NCBI GenBank assembly: GCA_003991915.1
Contig: RQTK01000295.1
Span: 96,347 to 160,346 of the forward strand
Source of the DNA: Elysia chlorotica
Lineage: Eukaryota; Mollusca; Gastropoda; Plakobranchidae
Reading direction: 5' to 3'
DNA: 64,000 bases
In this document: piece by piece, positions 37,741-49,818 of the stretch
Position numbering within the stretch: the stretch's first letter is position 1
Layout of the letters: the number at the start of each line of letters is the position of its first letter
Notes under the pieces: generated by a model
Database searches by the model: none
What the model saw: the letters and a program-made list of their open reading frames with translations, nothing else
What the model was told of the DNA's origin: nothing
Translations under genes and position numbers: made by a program

Positions 37741-38153
37741 GGCAGTCGGTAAATATTGAATCTAGTTAAATCCAATTTAAACAGTTCAGAAGCCGCGCTC
37801 AGTCTGGTTTAATTGCATAAATTAACTTGGTGTATCAAACCGTGAGCAGGCGGTATTGGATGTTTTCGGGTCGGACACAGTAAAGGAGCCGCGAGAGGGA
37901 GACAATACATGTAGTTTAGTGAAAAGTAGCGATCTGACCCTAGAGTTTTTACCTTGGAACAAGTTGTGTGTGCTCTGTCAGTGTCACACTTGTTTAGTTC
38001 ACTGTATCGCCCAAGTCTCAAATCTAGTTTGACGCTGGGTGAGAACCTTCCTAGTAACTATAGTATAAGTATAATAAACATAGCTTTTGTGGTGGCAACA
38101 AGAGGAAGCAGGCTTATACAGTACCTCTTCTACTTCTAGAGCTGTCTTATTTA

Positions 38154-38393
38154 TACGGTGGCCCAGGGGTAAAGCATCGGCTTGTGACGTAAAAGCTCCG
38201 GGTGTCGAGTACTGGCGATTTTGCTCCCTACTGATTGGGTCGTGTCAGTGTAAACTGTAATGTGACCGAGTCATGGCATCACTGCCGTCTCGTGTGTGAC
38301 ACTGACAGCACATAAAATTGTCAGATGTCAGTCTCGGGGCCCGTCCACAGTATAGCCTATATAGTTCTTATATTGGAGTTTAAGCAACTCAAC
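38154..38393 (+). mobile_element. tRNA-derived SINE, family 1
   Basis: GGTGGCCCAGGGGTAAAGCA head, CTACTGATTGGGTCGTGTCA body, GGGGCCCGTCCACAGTATAG and an ..AACTCAAC tail, colinear with the SINE at 3421. More diverged, inserted in the gypsy-like remnant. Confidence 0.85.
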
Positions 38394-39235
38394 ATGTCCA
38401 TGTATTGTTCAAGTTTAGCCTTCGGGGAACTTTGCTCATGTCATACTGAGACCAAAGTGGTCAAAGGGGAGTAACCGTTAAAAACTAAACCTCGTTAAAA
38501 TGTTGAATTACATGTATTCCAAAAAAATGAAACTCTTTGAAATTAAATCCCCCTAGTCATATGAATTATGATTTTAAAAACAGGAGGGCAGTTAACTGAG
38601 AGATGGAGGACATGAAAGGAGACCATGACCCTCTAGTTAGGCTTGGCAATGTCACTTGACAGATAAATAAGAGACGGAATTGCAAAGCAATACACAATAA
38701 TTTATATAATAAAAGAAGAAGCAATACACAATAGTTTATATCATAAAAGAAGAAAGGAGAAATAATTATATAGGCCTACATAGAACAAAAGAAGAAACAC
38801 TGTTTTTAAAGTTTGAAGAATACTGTAAGCCAAAGACAAATCTTGCACTTGAGAGATATAAGTTAACACTAGAGACCGGTAGTACTGTAGTAGCCTACTA
38901 GAGTCCAGAGATAGGATGAACACGTGTATCTAGCAGAACTGAAGAAGATCAGTCAGAGCTGCATATGTAGATATCTAGAAGATGAACTGCTCAAACAGGA
39001 TTGTCGTTGGAGTAAGCTCGCAAACGGTCACAGAAAGAGAGAATGTTGCGAGATACAGATTTAACTGTTGAGAGAGCTTTAGACTCTCTAGAGATAAATA
39101 AGTCAAAATCAGGTCTGCAAATGATGGACCAAAAGCAAGCATCTGTGTTTGCACTTAAAAATATATATTTAACCAACCAGGCATAAAAAGAAAGATAATA
39201 GCCGTGTACTGAAAATGAAATATACAAAGTGCTTA

Positions 39236-39345
39236 TGTGACCAACCACCAAGGAAATGCCAAGAATATGGTAAACAGTTTTAGAAATGCAACAAGCCAAA
39301 CCATTTTACAAAGGCCTGCAGAAGCTCAATAAAGCAAAGAAGCTT
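39236..39345 (+). pseudogene. Gag zinc knuckle of the gypsy-like element
   Basis: The frame reads PPRKCQEYGKQF, a TAG, then KCNKPNHFTKACRSS. The second half is a CCHC knuckle lacking its first Cys and with Gly replaced. The following frame has SVHVVDGSVDD, the usual linker ahead of the polymerase. Confidence 0.75.
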
Positions 39346-39448
39346 TATCAGTTCATGTTGTGGATGGATCTGTAGACGATGGTATGCTAGTAATTACTAA
39401 TAGTATAGGCAGCAGCAAGGAAGTCTATATACTATTCGCTTAAAGAGA

Positions 39449-39985
39449 AAATGTTGAGAATGAACTTAAAAGAATGGAAAAACTGGGCGTCATAATACAG
39501 GAGCAAGAACCCACTGATTGGGTCAACCCCATCTAGTATCATTGTTGTAAACAAACCAAATGGCACAGTCTGAATCTGTCTGGACTCCCCAATTGAAAAC
39601 ACAATAATCAAAACTGCACTTTTGCGACACCTCTTGCAATATATCAAGATGAGTGATAGTTTGGAGTACAACGAAAGAAGAACATTTAGAACGACTGGAA
39701 ACTGTTTTAAAAGAGCTCGAGAATGTGGCTTGAAGTTCAATGAGAGCAATGTCAATTCCTCAAGACAGAAATGAACTACATGAGACATACGCTCATACAA
39801 GATGACATAAAAATTTATGAAAACAAAGTTTCCGCCATTAAAAACATGCCAATACATGTACCAAGAAACAAGCAAGAAATATTGAGATTTCTTGGCATGG
39901 TTACCTACTTGATGATATTCATCGCAGAGATCTCAAAAGACAGCACCACTTATAGAGCTGCTAAAGAAAGACAGTGAGTGGCTTT
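39449..39985 (+). pseudogene. Gypsy-like reverse transcriptase fragments
   Basis: ENELKRMEKLGVI, EPTDWVNPI, VVNKPNGTV and CLDSP come from the RT fingers. After a deletion that removes the YxDD box come VLKEL, LKFNESN and YMRHTLIQDDIKIYENKVSA, then PRNKQEILRFLGMVTYL from the RT thumb/connection. At least three frames are used and several stops intervene. Confidence 0.8.
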
Positions 39986-40057
39986 GGTTGCTCAAACATG
40001 ATGCAGCGATACAGCATCTAAGAGAAACGCTTACATTAGGTCCAACGTAGAAATTTT

Positions 40058-40350
40058 TTGATATGCAGAAACAAAGTCACAGTAGAATGTAGCGAAGATG
40101 GATTAGGGGCCGTGTTGTTGCAACATGATAGGCCTGTCGCTTACCCCGCATCAAGGAGTCTTACGAGTGCAGAGCAACGTTACGCACGGATCGAAAAGGA
40201 GACCCTGGAAATCGTTTTTGCTCTAGGACGTTTCCATCAATATATGGGTGGAAAGAAGGTAGAAGTTATGACAGACCACAAGCCTATACATGTAGTAGCT
40301 AGTTCAAGTAATTTCCAAGGCCTCAACTCTTCGAACTTACTTTATCAAAA
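40058..40350 (+). pseudogene. Gypsy-like RNase H domain
   Basis: VTVECSEDGLGAVLLQHDRP then RSLTSAEQRYARIEKETLEI and GRFHQYMGGKKVEVMTDHKP. This is the RNase H start of Ty3/gypsy pol with its E and the final TDHKPI. The first catalytic Asp of ..ECDAS reads S, so activity is unlikely. Confidence 0.85.
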
Positions 40351-40379
40351 CTAACAACCCACGCTTTGGCGCAACCGAC

Positions 40380-40672
40380 ATTTTTTGCAGACTGGAGAGC
40401 AGCATCACGATCTCAAGATCTCACACCAACTACTCCACTGGAAGACCAAGGTCCCATGCAGCATCCACCAGAAAGCCACCAAGATCCACTGGTACATCCA
40501 GGAACAGACTCGCCAGCGGAGAAAAGGCCAGGCAACCCTGATCCTGTCCACAGTCAGCCTCAAATCCCAGCAGACGGGCACTAGAATACCTAAACCGATG
40601 ACGAAGAAAACGCGGTGTGGACGTCAAGTCAAGATGCCATCTCGTTATACTTCAAAAACTAGTGAACTTTAA
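40380..40672 (+). pseudogene. Gypsy-like pol C-terminal tail
   Basis: A Pro/Gln/His-rich stretch shifts frame near 40580 into KKTRCGRQVKMPSRYTSK, the basic TRSGR.VK.P.R tail that ends many gypsy pol proteins. The integrase catalytic region between RNase H and this tail is missing. Confidence 0.6.
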
Positions 40673-40974
40673 AGTGAATACATTGATTTAAAAATAGTTT
40701 ATTTTGTGTTGAAGTCTGATAAAGTTAATGAGAAGTCTTAACCAAAAGAACATTGACAATATTAGTGTTACAAGATTAGTGCCGGTGATTAAGAATAAGA
40801 GTGATAAGCAAAAACTGATTTGTTTAATTAATTTACGTTTGATCACTGACACGGATTCACAAAACTCCTAGCTCTAGCGTTTGGACTGAATAATAAAGAT
40901 TTAACCGCTCGGAAATATAATTGAACGAATTTGCAACTGCATTTGATTTATAAATAAAATGAAACTTTAAAGGG

Positions 40975-41135
40975 GAACTGTTATATATTTATAAAAGGTT
41001 GAATAACAACTTTGACGATGTACAACAGCTTAGGCTGAACAGAACCGCTGAAGTAGAAAAAATTATGGCCGAACTATCAAGCAGTTTCACATTTCTTGGC
41101 TGAATGTTGAATGAAGGAAATAAACAACGAAACAT
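40975..41135 (+). repeat. 3' LTR-like repeat
   Basis: Counterpart of 37581-37740, preceded by AAAGGGGAA. Similarity fades after about 41130, so the right LTR is truncated or diverged. Confidence 0.65.
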
Positions 41136-41360
41136 AACACTGAGTATTTTTGTTTGGCTTACAAGCCTGCAAGACTTAGAGTAATTATGTTAGCTGTCCA
41201 ATTTGTGCCTAACATTTTTATATCTGACTTTGGTTCTAAATACACATACAATCATTTGTTTATTTGAATGATCCTGCCTGGTGGAAGCGTCGACCTGGCC
41301 ACAGAACAAGTCTTATATGATAGTCATGCATAGTTCAAAGTTAGAACATGCTTTACAACT

Positions 41361-41975
41361 TTGTATGAGTGCACATGTAAAATTACGCCTAAATTATATA
41401 TAAAAAAAGATGGCTTTTGCAGAGTTGGGTACGGTACACTTCAGGATCCTCTACGGAGACGGAGACATAAGCTGTATAGTGAACGTCTGCCCTTCTTTTT
41501 GCTAGTTACAACCACTACCGACTGGGGTATCTGGCTCCAGTGGAAAATTACACTTTTACCATTCTAAAGTCACCTAAATTTCCCGAGGGATCATTTAAAA
41601 GGAAGAGAATATCCTACAAAAATCACCCGTATACGAACCGGGGACCCCTCAATCTGCAATGGAATGATCTTCCGATGAATAATATAAATAACCATAAATC
41701 ACCCAGTCAAGGCTCGCGCATCTCGCTGTGGGCTTCCGCACTGTGTAGGAGCTTTCTTGAGGACAGAGAACACGTTAAACGAGAAGACTTTTTTATTCAA
41801 ATCAATACCGGACCAAGAAGAGACATTTAAAAATCTTTGCCAGATGGGCCTTTCTCTTGTTTTCGCACGGGGACGAAGAAGTATCCACTATCTAGGAGTA
41901 GGACCAAGCAAGACCTTTTGCCTAACCAGCCAAGCCCGATTTGCGTGGCACACATCAGGAACGTATATTAGTTGA
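41361..41975 (+). other. Unassigned cluster of overlapping short open frames
   Basis: Three + strand frames (41361-41567, 41540-41830, 41757-41975) follow each other with small overlaps. The local base composition is less AT-rich than around. No family was recognised. It may be a decayed gene or mobile-element piece. Confidence 0.25.
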
Positions 41976-42180
41976 ACTTGTATGGGGTGACCAATGCTTG
42001 ACCATCATGAAGCCTGCAGTGCCATGGTCAGCTGTAGGAAGTTAATCTCCCTGCGAAGACTAGTAACTTTGGTCAGCTGCTCTCCATTGGATAAATATTG
42101 TTCCCACGTGAACTAACACTAAGACTTCTTATTAGAAAGTCAACTGGACCCTTCTTCAAAAAATGCTTTTCCTAGCATGA

Positions 42181-42249
42181 CAACCATCGCCACCATCACC
42201 ACCACCACAACCAACAACAACAGCAACAACAACAACAACAACAATCATC

Positions 42250-42300
<51 letters not shown>

Positions 42301-42362
42301 TCAATAATAAAAACAACAACAAGAAAAACATCAACAAGGACAACATCATCAACAACAACATT
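42181..42362. repeat. (CAC)n/(AAC)n/(AAT)n compound microsatellite
   Basis: Trinucleotide units change from CAC/ACC to AAC to AAT (pure at about 42250-42300) and back to AAC. Confidence 0.95.
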
Positions 42363-42369
42363 AACAACA

Positions 42370-43815
42370 GCACTTGTGTTGTCTATCTTACCCTCTCTCC
42401 TACTCTCTCTGTTTTTCTTTCTCTGTCTATGTTCCAACCCATGTCTTTCTCTGAGCCTGTCTCTCTGTGTCGTCCATATTGCATGTCTGTTTGCCTTATC
42501 TTTTTATTCCTCTTTTTAAATTTTCTTGATCCATGTTTTATAAATTATCGTTAAGTGATACTTATTATTAATAAGTGTAAGAAGTCCATGAATAAAAAAA
42601 CTTCAATCTTGAGTTTGGGCGAAAAGCAAAAAAAAAAAGTATGGACAAATCGCAACTCAAATTTAAATGTTCAGACGATCCATAAGAAACATTATGCACA
42701 AAACCCTTTCTTTCCTTCACGCTAATCACCTTGTCTGTTTCCTCCTCACTCTTTGCATCCCCGTCCCTGTCTCTGCACCTCTCCTCTCACCTACTTCCTA
42801 TAAATATAATTGCTCATTGCTTTCCCCTTCCGTCGTTTTTTTTAGCAATAATTGCAATCACCGGATTTAATTAAGTTTACATCTTTATAACGACCTATCA
42901 TCAAAAGAGGTCTTAAACTCTATTCGCCATTCATTACCAAGCTCTTTATGATCACCTTACTACCCCAAGACAGAAATGAACACGCGACGACATTACATAG
43001 ACCTAGAGCTACTAAAAAGTTCTCTCCAACAAGTAAACTATAAGGCCCCGCACCAAAGGCCCTACGCCAGTGCTTATAACCCAACTTTGATCCGTTTCTC
43101 CATCTTCCAATAATTTGATGAGCGCCTCTGAATGCGCCAGTCTCACCGGAAACGAGCCATTACTGGCAAACGGCCTGGAGTCCTTGCACGTTACAGGCAC
43201 GTCCAGTCGCAGGACTCCCGGCTCTGAACTCGGGAGCAATCAATGATTTCACGAGGCTCGCTTCCTGCGGTTTGATTTAAGTTCAATAGAATGATTTTGT
43301 TTTCTCACGTCCAAATGGCAAATGGATTAAGTGGAGCTTGGGATGCGTGCATTCGGTATGGTACTGAAGACAAAAAATATCACCCCTTCTCTTGAAAGAC
43401 TGAATAAAATCATTATTGAAGAATCGATCAATTTATATGGTTTTATTCCAATATAAACGTATGTTTTTTTTATAGAAGGGTAGAATTTCTTAATTGATTG
43501 CCGTGCAGGTGTCGAAAAGGAGCTTGATGACAATATCGACTTTCTTTGATCATATGATTACATAATAGAATGGGTATACATTTACTATTACATGCTCTAT
43601 ATTCACTATTATTACCATTATATTTGGTACAGTACCCAGGTGCTTGTATTTTAATACACGTTTTTCCTTTCAATTAAAAAGTTGTAGTGCCCATGCTCAA
43701 ACATCGCCTTCTCAAATTACCCCTCTAGTGATTTCGTGAAAGCCACTTTATTCCTCTCTTAAAGACTTTCTAGCTCATCTGGTTTTTTTTCTGTAATGTC
43801 AATTATAAATGCTGT
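42370..43815. other. Non-coding interval, no gene seen
   Basis: Pyrimidine-rich runs at 42390-42480 and 42700-42830, then ordinary AT-rich sequence. A short minus frame at 43012-43239 has no recognised family. Confidence 0.5.
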
Positions 43816-43816
43816 C

Positions 43817-43839
43817 TGAGAGAGAGGGAGAGAGGGAGG

Positions 43840-43907
<68 letters not shown>
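43817..43907. repeat. (GA)n microsatellite
   Basis: Imperfect GAGAGGGA start, then a pure AG run of about 60 bases. Confidence 0.95.
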
Positions 43908-43915
<8 letters not shown>

Positions 43916-44568
43916 CAATAAAACTGCAGGGTTTGAGAGAAAGAAATTACAAGTAGTTTGATAACAATTTATCATCAGACATGTAGCTCGTTTCATTCTG
44001 TTCATAAAATCCTAAAGATACTTTAGCTTTATGTGAGTAGATAGTAGATCGCTTCTAGAATGAGACCTAGATCTAGATCTTGTGTTTCCATAGCCGGTGG
44101 TTATCATAATATGGCTTTCGTTTCCTGTTCTTTCTTTTGCCTCTGATGACACTGATAAGTGATATGTTGCAACAAAAGGGCAAAGGGAAAGTAGACATCT
44201 CTCGCAGGTTTCTCCCATCCTGTTGTGTTCCATTTCACGCTAATTAATGTAATTTGAGTCATTCCCAGTTCCCGAGTATTAATCTCACCATGCTGATTAA
44301 TGTGACGCTTGATGATAAACAGTTGAGCGTGTACACTTAAGCCGCCATAACGAGGACACTTTTCTAGTCTTGGTTGCTATGGTCCTTACATCACATAATT
44401 ATTCTACAAACGGCATACTCCAGATATCTTTTAAAAAGTAACACACACACACAGATTTATAGATAAGTTTTCGGGATTTCCATATTTTCTTCGATATCAT
44501 TCATTTTGTAGTCCGGTTTTCCTTCAGATATATACCTCCGAATTAAGATTATACAGGTGTCCGTGTTT

Positions 44569-44570
<2 letters not shown>

Positions 44571-44644
<74 letters not shown>

Positions 44645-44656
44645 GCTCTCTCTCTA
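44571..44656. repeat. (CT)n microsatellite
   Basis: Pure CT for about 60 bases, then interrupted. Confidence 0.95.
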
Positions 44657-45132
44657 CACACGTATTTATGTTACAATATCTGTAATAATTATAAATTATC
44701 AAGATCTAGTATAATTATTATTATTGCCACTAATTATCAACAAACCAGCATTTTTATCATGAAGGAAAACATGAAGGCCTTGTAGAAAAAAGAAAAGAAT
44801 TGTATGGCAAAACACTTGACAACTAATCAAACAGGGTGTACATCAACAAAAAATGGAAGGAAGTTGGAGATGAAGTTGGCATGGATGGTAAGTAAAACGT
44901 TCATTTCTTTTTTTCTGCACCTTCATGGCGTTTCTTCCATTCCTCCGGCTAATATAGCGGAACTGAACATGGAACTGAAACATTGAAAGATAAACGTGAA
45001 TAATAATGATAATAGTAATAATAATAATGATAATAATGGTTTGGTTTGCTTCTAGTCTGGCTTTAAAAAATTTAAATCATCGCGACAGAAACATATACCT
45101 AGCCTTGGTTCAAGAACTATGCATGCCCCCCC

Positions 45133-45162
45133 AAACACACACACACACACACACACACACAG
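45133..45162. repeat. (CA)n microsatellite
   Basis: About 14 CA units just upstream of a SINE tail. Confidence 0.9.
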
Positions 45163-45192
45163 CCCTTGACCTCTTAAATGGAAAACCATTAA

Positions 45193-45302
45193 CCTCGTGT
45201 GTGGCAGCACATAAAATTGCCAGACGTAAGTCTTGGGGCCCGTCCACAATATAACATATATAGTGCTGATGTTGGACGTTAAACCAACTCAACTCAACTC
45301 AA
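45193..45302 (+). mobile_element. 5'-truncated SINE, family 1 tail only
   Basis: CTCGTGTGTGGCAGCACATA, GGGGCCCGTCCACAATATA, GATGTTGGACGTTAAACCAA and an ACTCA tail, matching the last ~110 bp of the SINE at 3421. The tRNA-like head is absent. Confidence 0.9.
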
Positions 45303-45354
45303 CCACTCGGACAATCACTCGCTTTCTCTCACACCTGTCTGCACCCCAGTGAGA

Positions 45355-46134
45355 CTAATGGGTCCGCCAGCATCTCTGTAAACTTTTCAGGAGCGAACCC
45401 CCGCTGACATCCTGATGCTTCCACTGGGACCAGCTTGAAAGCCAGCACCGCAGCAAACTCACTGGAGTCCCATCCCGGAGTCCCATCCCGAAACATGAAA
45501 CACATTTGGGACCGGAATCGGAGGACCGGACCCCGTCCATAAACATATATTCCCTGTTCCGCTTCTTATACTCATCAATCGCCTTCGTAATTTGGGTCCA
45601 CATCGCCCATCATCATTTTCCAAACCCCTAACAAAATTGTAAGGTTAGACCTGTTTTGGAATAACATTGACTAATTTCCTGTCTTGGCCTTAAGCACTTT
45701 CCCGAAAATATACCTACCTCTCACGTAATCTTGGGTCTACATCTAGCCTCCTCGTCACCGACCATAACTCCCGGCACATCATGGTTCGATGCGACGAGGC
45801 AAAGTTTGCAACTGGCAGACGACCCTCACCACCAGTCTCTGTTAATTTTCCGGCACTGTACGAGAAGCAGTCAATTTTGAACTCATAGCCCGTATATGAC
45901 CATAATCCCCGCATCCAAAACACCCTCGGTCTTAGAACGTGACCAAGGCTTGATGGGACATTCAGACCTGAGATGGTCTACCTCCCCACAAGCATTGCTT
46001 TCATTTTCCATTCTTATCTCCATCCAGTCCATTCGTTTTCGTTTTCCTAACCCCTTAACCTCCTGCACTAAATTAGAGAGAATCCTTTTTTTTAAATTAA
46101 AAAGCTGTGATTGATTACCAATACTTGCACACAC
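45355..46134 (-). pseudogene. Zinc-knuckle (gag/ORF1-like) retroelement fragment
   Basis: On the minus strand, frame 46134-45883 contains CGEVDHLRSECPIKP, a CCHC knuckle. A shift of frame just after it gives GCFGCGDYGHIRAM, the start of a second knuckle. Downstream frames (45923-45714, 45603-45355) keep going without a recognised domain. Tandem CCHC knuckles of this kind end the ORF1 of several LINE clades and the gag of LTR elements. No polymerase is nearby. Confidence 0.5.
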
Positions 46135-46139
46135 CTATG

Positions 46140-47116
46140 CAAAATTGTATTGTAACATTATAAGCATAAGCCCGCTAAGTGTGATGCGCGGATTCGTGCC
46201 TCCGTTTTCGTCACCCCTGTACCCTTTAGGTTCCACCGTGCTTTGTTGTCACTGAACTCTCTATTGCTATTAATAGAACTCTTAAATCTAGATCTATCCA
46301 ATAAGAGATCAGAGAACTAGAAGAACAAACTAATCTAGATTATAAATCCAGATCCAAATTAAAGCTAGATCAAAGATAATAAAAATATAGGCTGGGAATA
46401 GACAGTTCTGACACCAGTGATGTTTATTAGGAATGAATTAGGTCTAGATCTGTTGCAACCGTAAAGAAAAAGGGTATCAGAAAAGAAGATCTGAGAAGGA
46501 CGAATCCTGATTCTAGAATCTCAAAACATCAACTGCCTAACCTTTTAGCGAAAAAGCCGCTCACACGTAACTGAGTGGCCAGGACCACTTTGACAAGTCA
46601 GGCCAAAATTCAATTCCACGACATCATAATCACTACATGTACCATCATCCTCTTCTTCATCATCATCATCATCATCATTTTATAACAGCAACAGCATGAA
46701 CGGGCACAATAACCACCCAACTTATCAAACTTGCTGTTTGCTCGGGATGAAATTCATTGCAACTATCACAGAGCAAAAACAGCCTTGCCTCTAAAACAGC
46801 CAGACGTTTGTTAAGAAGAAAGTGACATGTTGTGTAAACATTGCAGGTTGAAAATTGTTTGATAACTAGAATCAAAGCTTACACAGACAAGACAGTGCAC
46901 ACTGTATTTACGACAATTTACTTTTCTATTTCTTAATTACTAACAAAAGCAAGTTTAGTTTCTATTTTTAAACACGGTCTACAGTATTTATATGTTATTA
47001 AAATAACAGAATAGGGAGATAAGACGGCGTTGGCAGATGAAAAAGAGGGAAAGTGGGTGAAACACGTACAATCACAGAGAAAGAGAAAGGAAGAGAGAGC
47101 GAGAAAGAGAGATAGC

Positions 47117-47189
<73 letters not shown>

Positions 47190-47640
47190 AAAGTAAGGAG
47201 GAAGGAATACAAATGCACACAGAGAGAACATTTATTTTACAGATAGGAAAAGAATACGGGTAGGAGAAGGCGAAAAACTATAGGGATTAAAACAAGGAGG
47301 CAGAGACAGAGTTTACAAAACAACACGAACTGACCAATTTGTACGTCCGCCTTCTTATTCGCATAATTCACTACGAGTTGTAAGCTTCACACATAGGACC
47401 CTAGATTATGACGCCGGTTCGCTGTTGTTCCACAGCCGGTGCAACTTCTAAGGGACTAGTGACGCGTTTAGCCACTCAAGATTGTGGTGCACTTAAATCG
47501 TGCCTTTTTCTGGTTTTGAAACCTGGGGAGGCATCTGTTCAGTTACCAAATTCTGCGGAAAAGGAGAAACAGAGGCGTCGATTTCTTGTGTATTGGCGGA
47601 CAGTCTGTCACCAAGGTTTCTTATACGAAGACAGGGGTAC
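46140..47640. other. Non-coding interval, no gene seen
   Basis: TCTAGATC strings at 46280-46460, an (ATC)n run near 46660-46678, and a (GA)n tract at 47120-47187. No coding signal recognised. Confidence 0.5.
47120..47187. repeat. (GA)n microsatellite
   Basis: Pure GA run inside a purine-rich region (47090-47220). Confidence 0.95.
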
Positions 47641-47708
47641 CAGCTAAGATCCGAATCATATAGCTCCAGGATGTCAGAGCACTAACCACCTGAGCCACCG
47701 GCGCCCCT
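47640..47708 (-). mobile_element. Reverse tRNA-like SINE head
   Basis: On the minus strand, GGGGCGCCGGTGGCTCAGGT then GGTTAGTGCTCTGACATCC and a GATTCGGATCT B-box-like segment, as in tRNA-Leu/Ser-type heads. No discriminating body was recognised, so it could be a SINE remnant or a tRNA pseudogene. Confidence 0.5.
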
Positions 47709-47719
47709 TGATTCATTTG

Positions 47720-49140
47720 TTTCCTACAGGCTCGGGAAATATAGGGCTTGAAGCGCTGGGGCAGCGAGCCCTTTCTCCTGATGTTGCTCCCGGCATTGTT
47801 GAAGTTGTTGTCAGTCTCTCAAGAAGCTTATCAAGTGCTCTCCCAATCTCCTCTCGATCGTAACTTGATTATCTGTGACCTTATCGGGTGCCGTCCTGAC
47901 ATCCCCGACGCACGCCGACCCTTATCTTTCACACTCTGTCCCGTGCGGTTACGTTCCCCCTCCCAGGTAGAGCAGCTACGACTACCTCAGTCACAGCCAA
48001 CACACTGTCACTGCGCCGAAATGCCAAATGGTCAAGACTTCTTTGTACGTCTTTGTAATTGCATCAACGTCTCCCAACTTCTCAAAGTGCAATGTATAAT
48101 TCTACACCAGCTGACACGAAAGTTTAGTACACCAACGCTGTCAAAATTTGGGATGGGATGGTTTATCTAAAGGCCCAAAAAATAAAGACTTCGCGTTTAT
48201 GTAGATTGTCTCAACATTGGTTTTGATTTTGGTGTTTTGACTTTGTTTAAATTTTGGTTAAGAGCAATTCGAAATCCTGGGCATATTATTATTGTCTCGC
48301 CTTTTCATTAAATCTAAAGATATCTTCATGACGTATGCAATCTTCAGCAGTTTCTTTTCATGCATGTTGAAACAAACAAATAAAAGATTAGAACATAATA
48401 CTACCACTAATTTTATCACAGTAGGTTGTATTGCCCACACATCTAGAAGGAGATACACCCACGAATAAATTATTGCATCATAATAATGAAGTACACCAAG
48501 TTCTGTAGCAGGCATCTTAACCTGTTTTCATATGGGATGCTTTTTTTCTCTCTCTTCGAAACCAATCATATGGTTAGATCTGTGACCCATGTTTTTCTAA
48601 TTGAAAAAAAAAGGAGAAGGAAATATTCACCAGGCCAATTCTGTGACCTACTCAGAAGTGTCCAGTGTCTGGGCTTCCCCGATCTGTCACGGACAGCTTG
48701 TTATCTTGAGGGCTGAGTAATCAAGACACTTCACCAATCTCTCTACAATGTTTGTCTCCCTGGTCAGTGGTGGAGAGCACAAACATTGGCCGCCTGACCG
48801 CTGTAGAGCTACGGCCACGGTGGTCAAACTTGACAGATAGCTCCAGCCTTACTTGGTTTTACAAGATTCTCTGGCTGCTCTTTACAAATTAACGCATACT
48901 ATTTTTTATATTAATTTACGCTTGCGCGTTGGTGTAGCTGATTCTGTGTAGAAACTAGATCTGATTCACTTGTTTGAGGAAAATTGAGAGAAACGACAGT
49001 TTTGATAATAATCAATGGTTATACTTCACTGCTATGGATTTTTTAAATTTCACCTCGACAACAAACAGCATTACTTTTCGACTGTCTTTGGAATGCGGGT
49101 AAGAATGTGATTAATTATTAGTATTGGCGCATGCTTACTT
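47720..49140. other. Non-coding interval, no gene seen
   Basis: A 140-codon frame at 47748-48170 has no recognised domain and looks accidental. No RNA gene signature was recognised. Confidence 0.5.
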
Positions 49141-49148
49141 GCTTAGAG

Positions 49149-49237
49149 TTTGTCTGTCTGTCTGTCTGTTTGTATATATATATACATACGTGTCTGTCTG
49201 TCTTTGTGTCTGTGTATGCGTGTGTGACATTCTCCCT

Positions 49238-49274
<37 letters not shown>

Positions 49275-49275
49275 A
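49149..49275. repeat. (TCTG)n/(TA)n/(CT)n compound microsatellite
   Basis: TCTG units, TATATATATACATACG, more TCTG units, then CT dinucleotides. A similar TCTG-to-TATATA arrangement recurs at 49747-49790. Confidence 0.9.
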
Positions 49276-49618
49276 TCTCTCTTTCTACTACGTCTCTGTG
49301 TCATTTTGTGGTTTTGTATGTTTGTCAATCTATTGGCTCTCATAGTATCTGTATCTATGTTGTTTTTGTTTTATAAAATTAAATCGATAGGTTTACATTG
49401 AAAAGAAATCCTCAAAACGGTGTACACCTTTCATTCAAAGAAAAAACGCGATGTGTGTCTTCGTTTTTTTTTTTGGTTCCTTTCATACATTATTTTATTT
49501 ATATCTCATCTATATATATATATCGTTCTTCATATAAACTTCCTCAACTCAGACGAAGTATTCAAATCATTCAGATATCGTGGTTAAGACGCAAGAGTGT
49601 CTTGATCGGCCACAAACC

Positions 49619-49818
49619 TTTACCATGCGGGAGGTTTTCTAAGTGAACATAGAGTATTCGCAGTGTGCAAAGACAATGTTATCCTTTTATCTTATTTACA
49701 ATGTCACATCCAAGGCTACACTTATACCATAGTCTATCACACTTCTCTGTCTGTCTGTCTGTCTGTCTGTTTGTGTATATATATACATATATATTTACCA
49801 TGCGGGAGGTTTTCTAAG
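49619..49818. repeat. 25-bp direct repeats flanking a TCTG/TA segment
   Basis: A 25-bp string beginning TTTACCATGCGGGAGG and ending TTTTCTAAG occurs at 49619-49643 and 49794-49818. The 150 bp between holds a (TCTG)n run and TATATATACATATATA. Confidence 0.9.

Larger units (their letters stand above)
37581..41140 (+). mobile_element. Ty3/gypsy-like LTR retrotransposon remnant
   Basis: Related direct repeats, GTTATAT..AAAGGTTGAATAACAACTT at 37585 and 40979, continue with GACGATGTACAACA, CAAGCAGTTTCACATT and GTTGAATGAA. They flank gag zinc-knuckle, RT, RNase H and C-terminal pol fragments in the right order. AAAGGGGAA just before the right repeat looks like a polypurine tract. The RT palm and the integrase core are missing, many frames are broken, and a SINE sits inside. 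The copy is inactive. Confidence 0.8.

Noticed and set aside
47748-48170. 140-codon + strand open frame
   Set aside because: No domain, no family resemblance and no neighbouring gene structure. The minus strand and flanks look non-coding.
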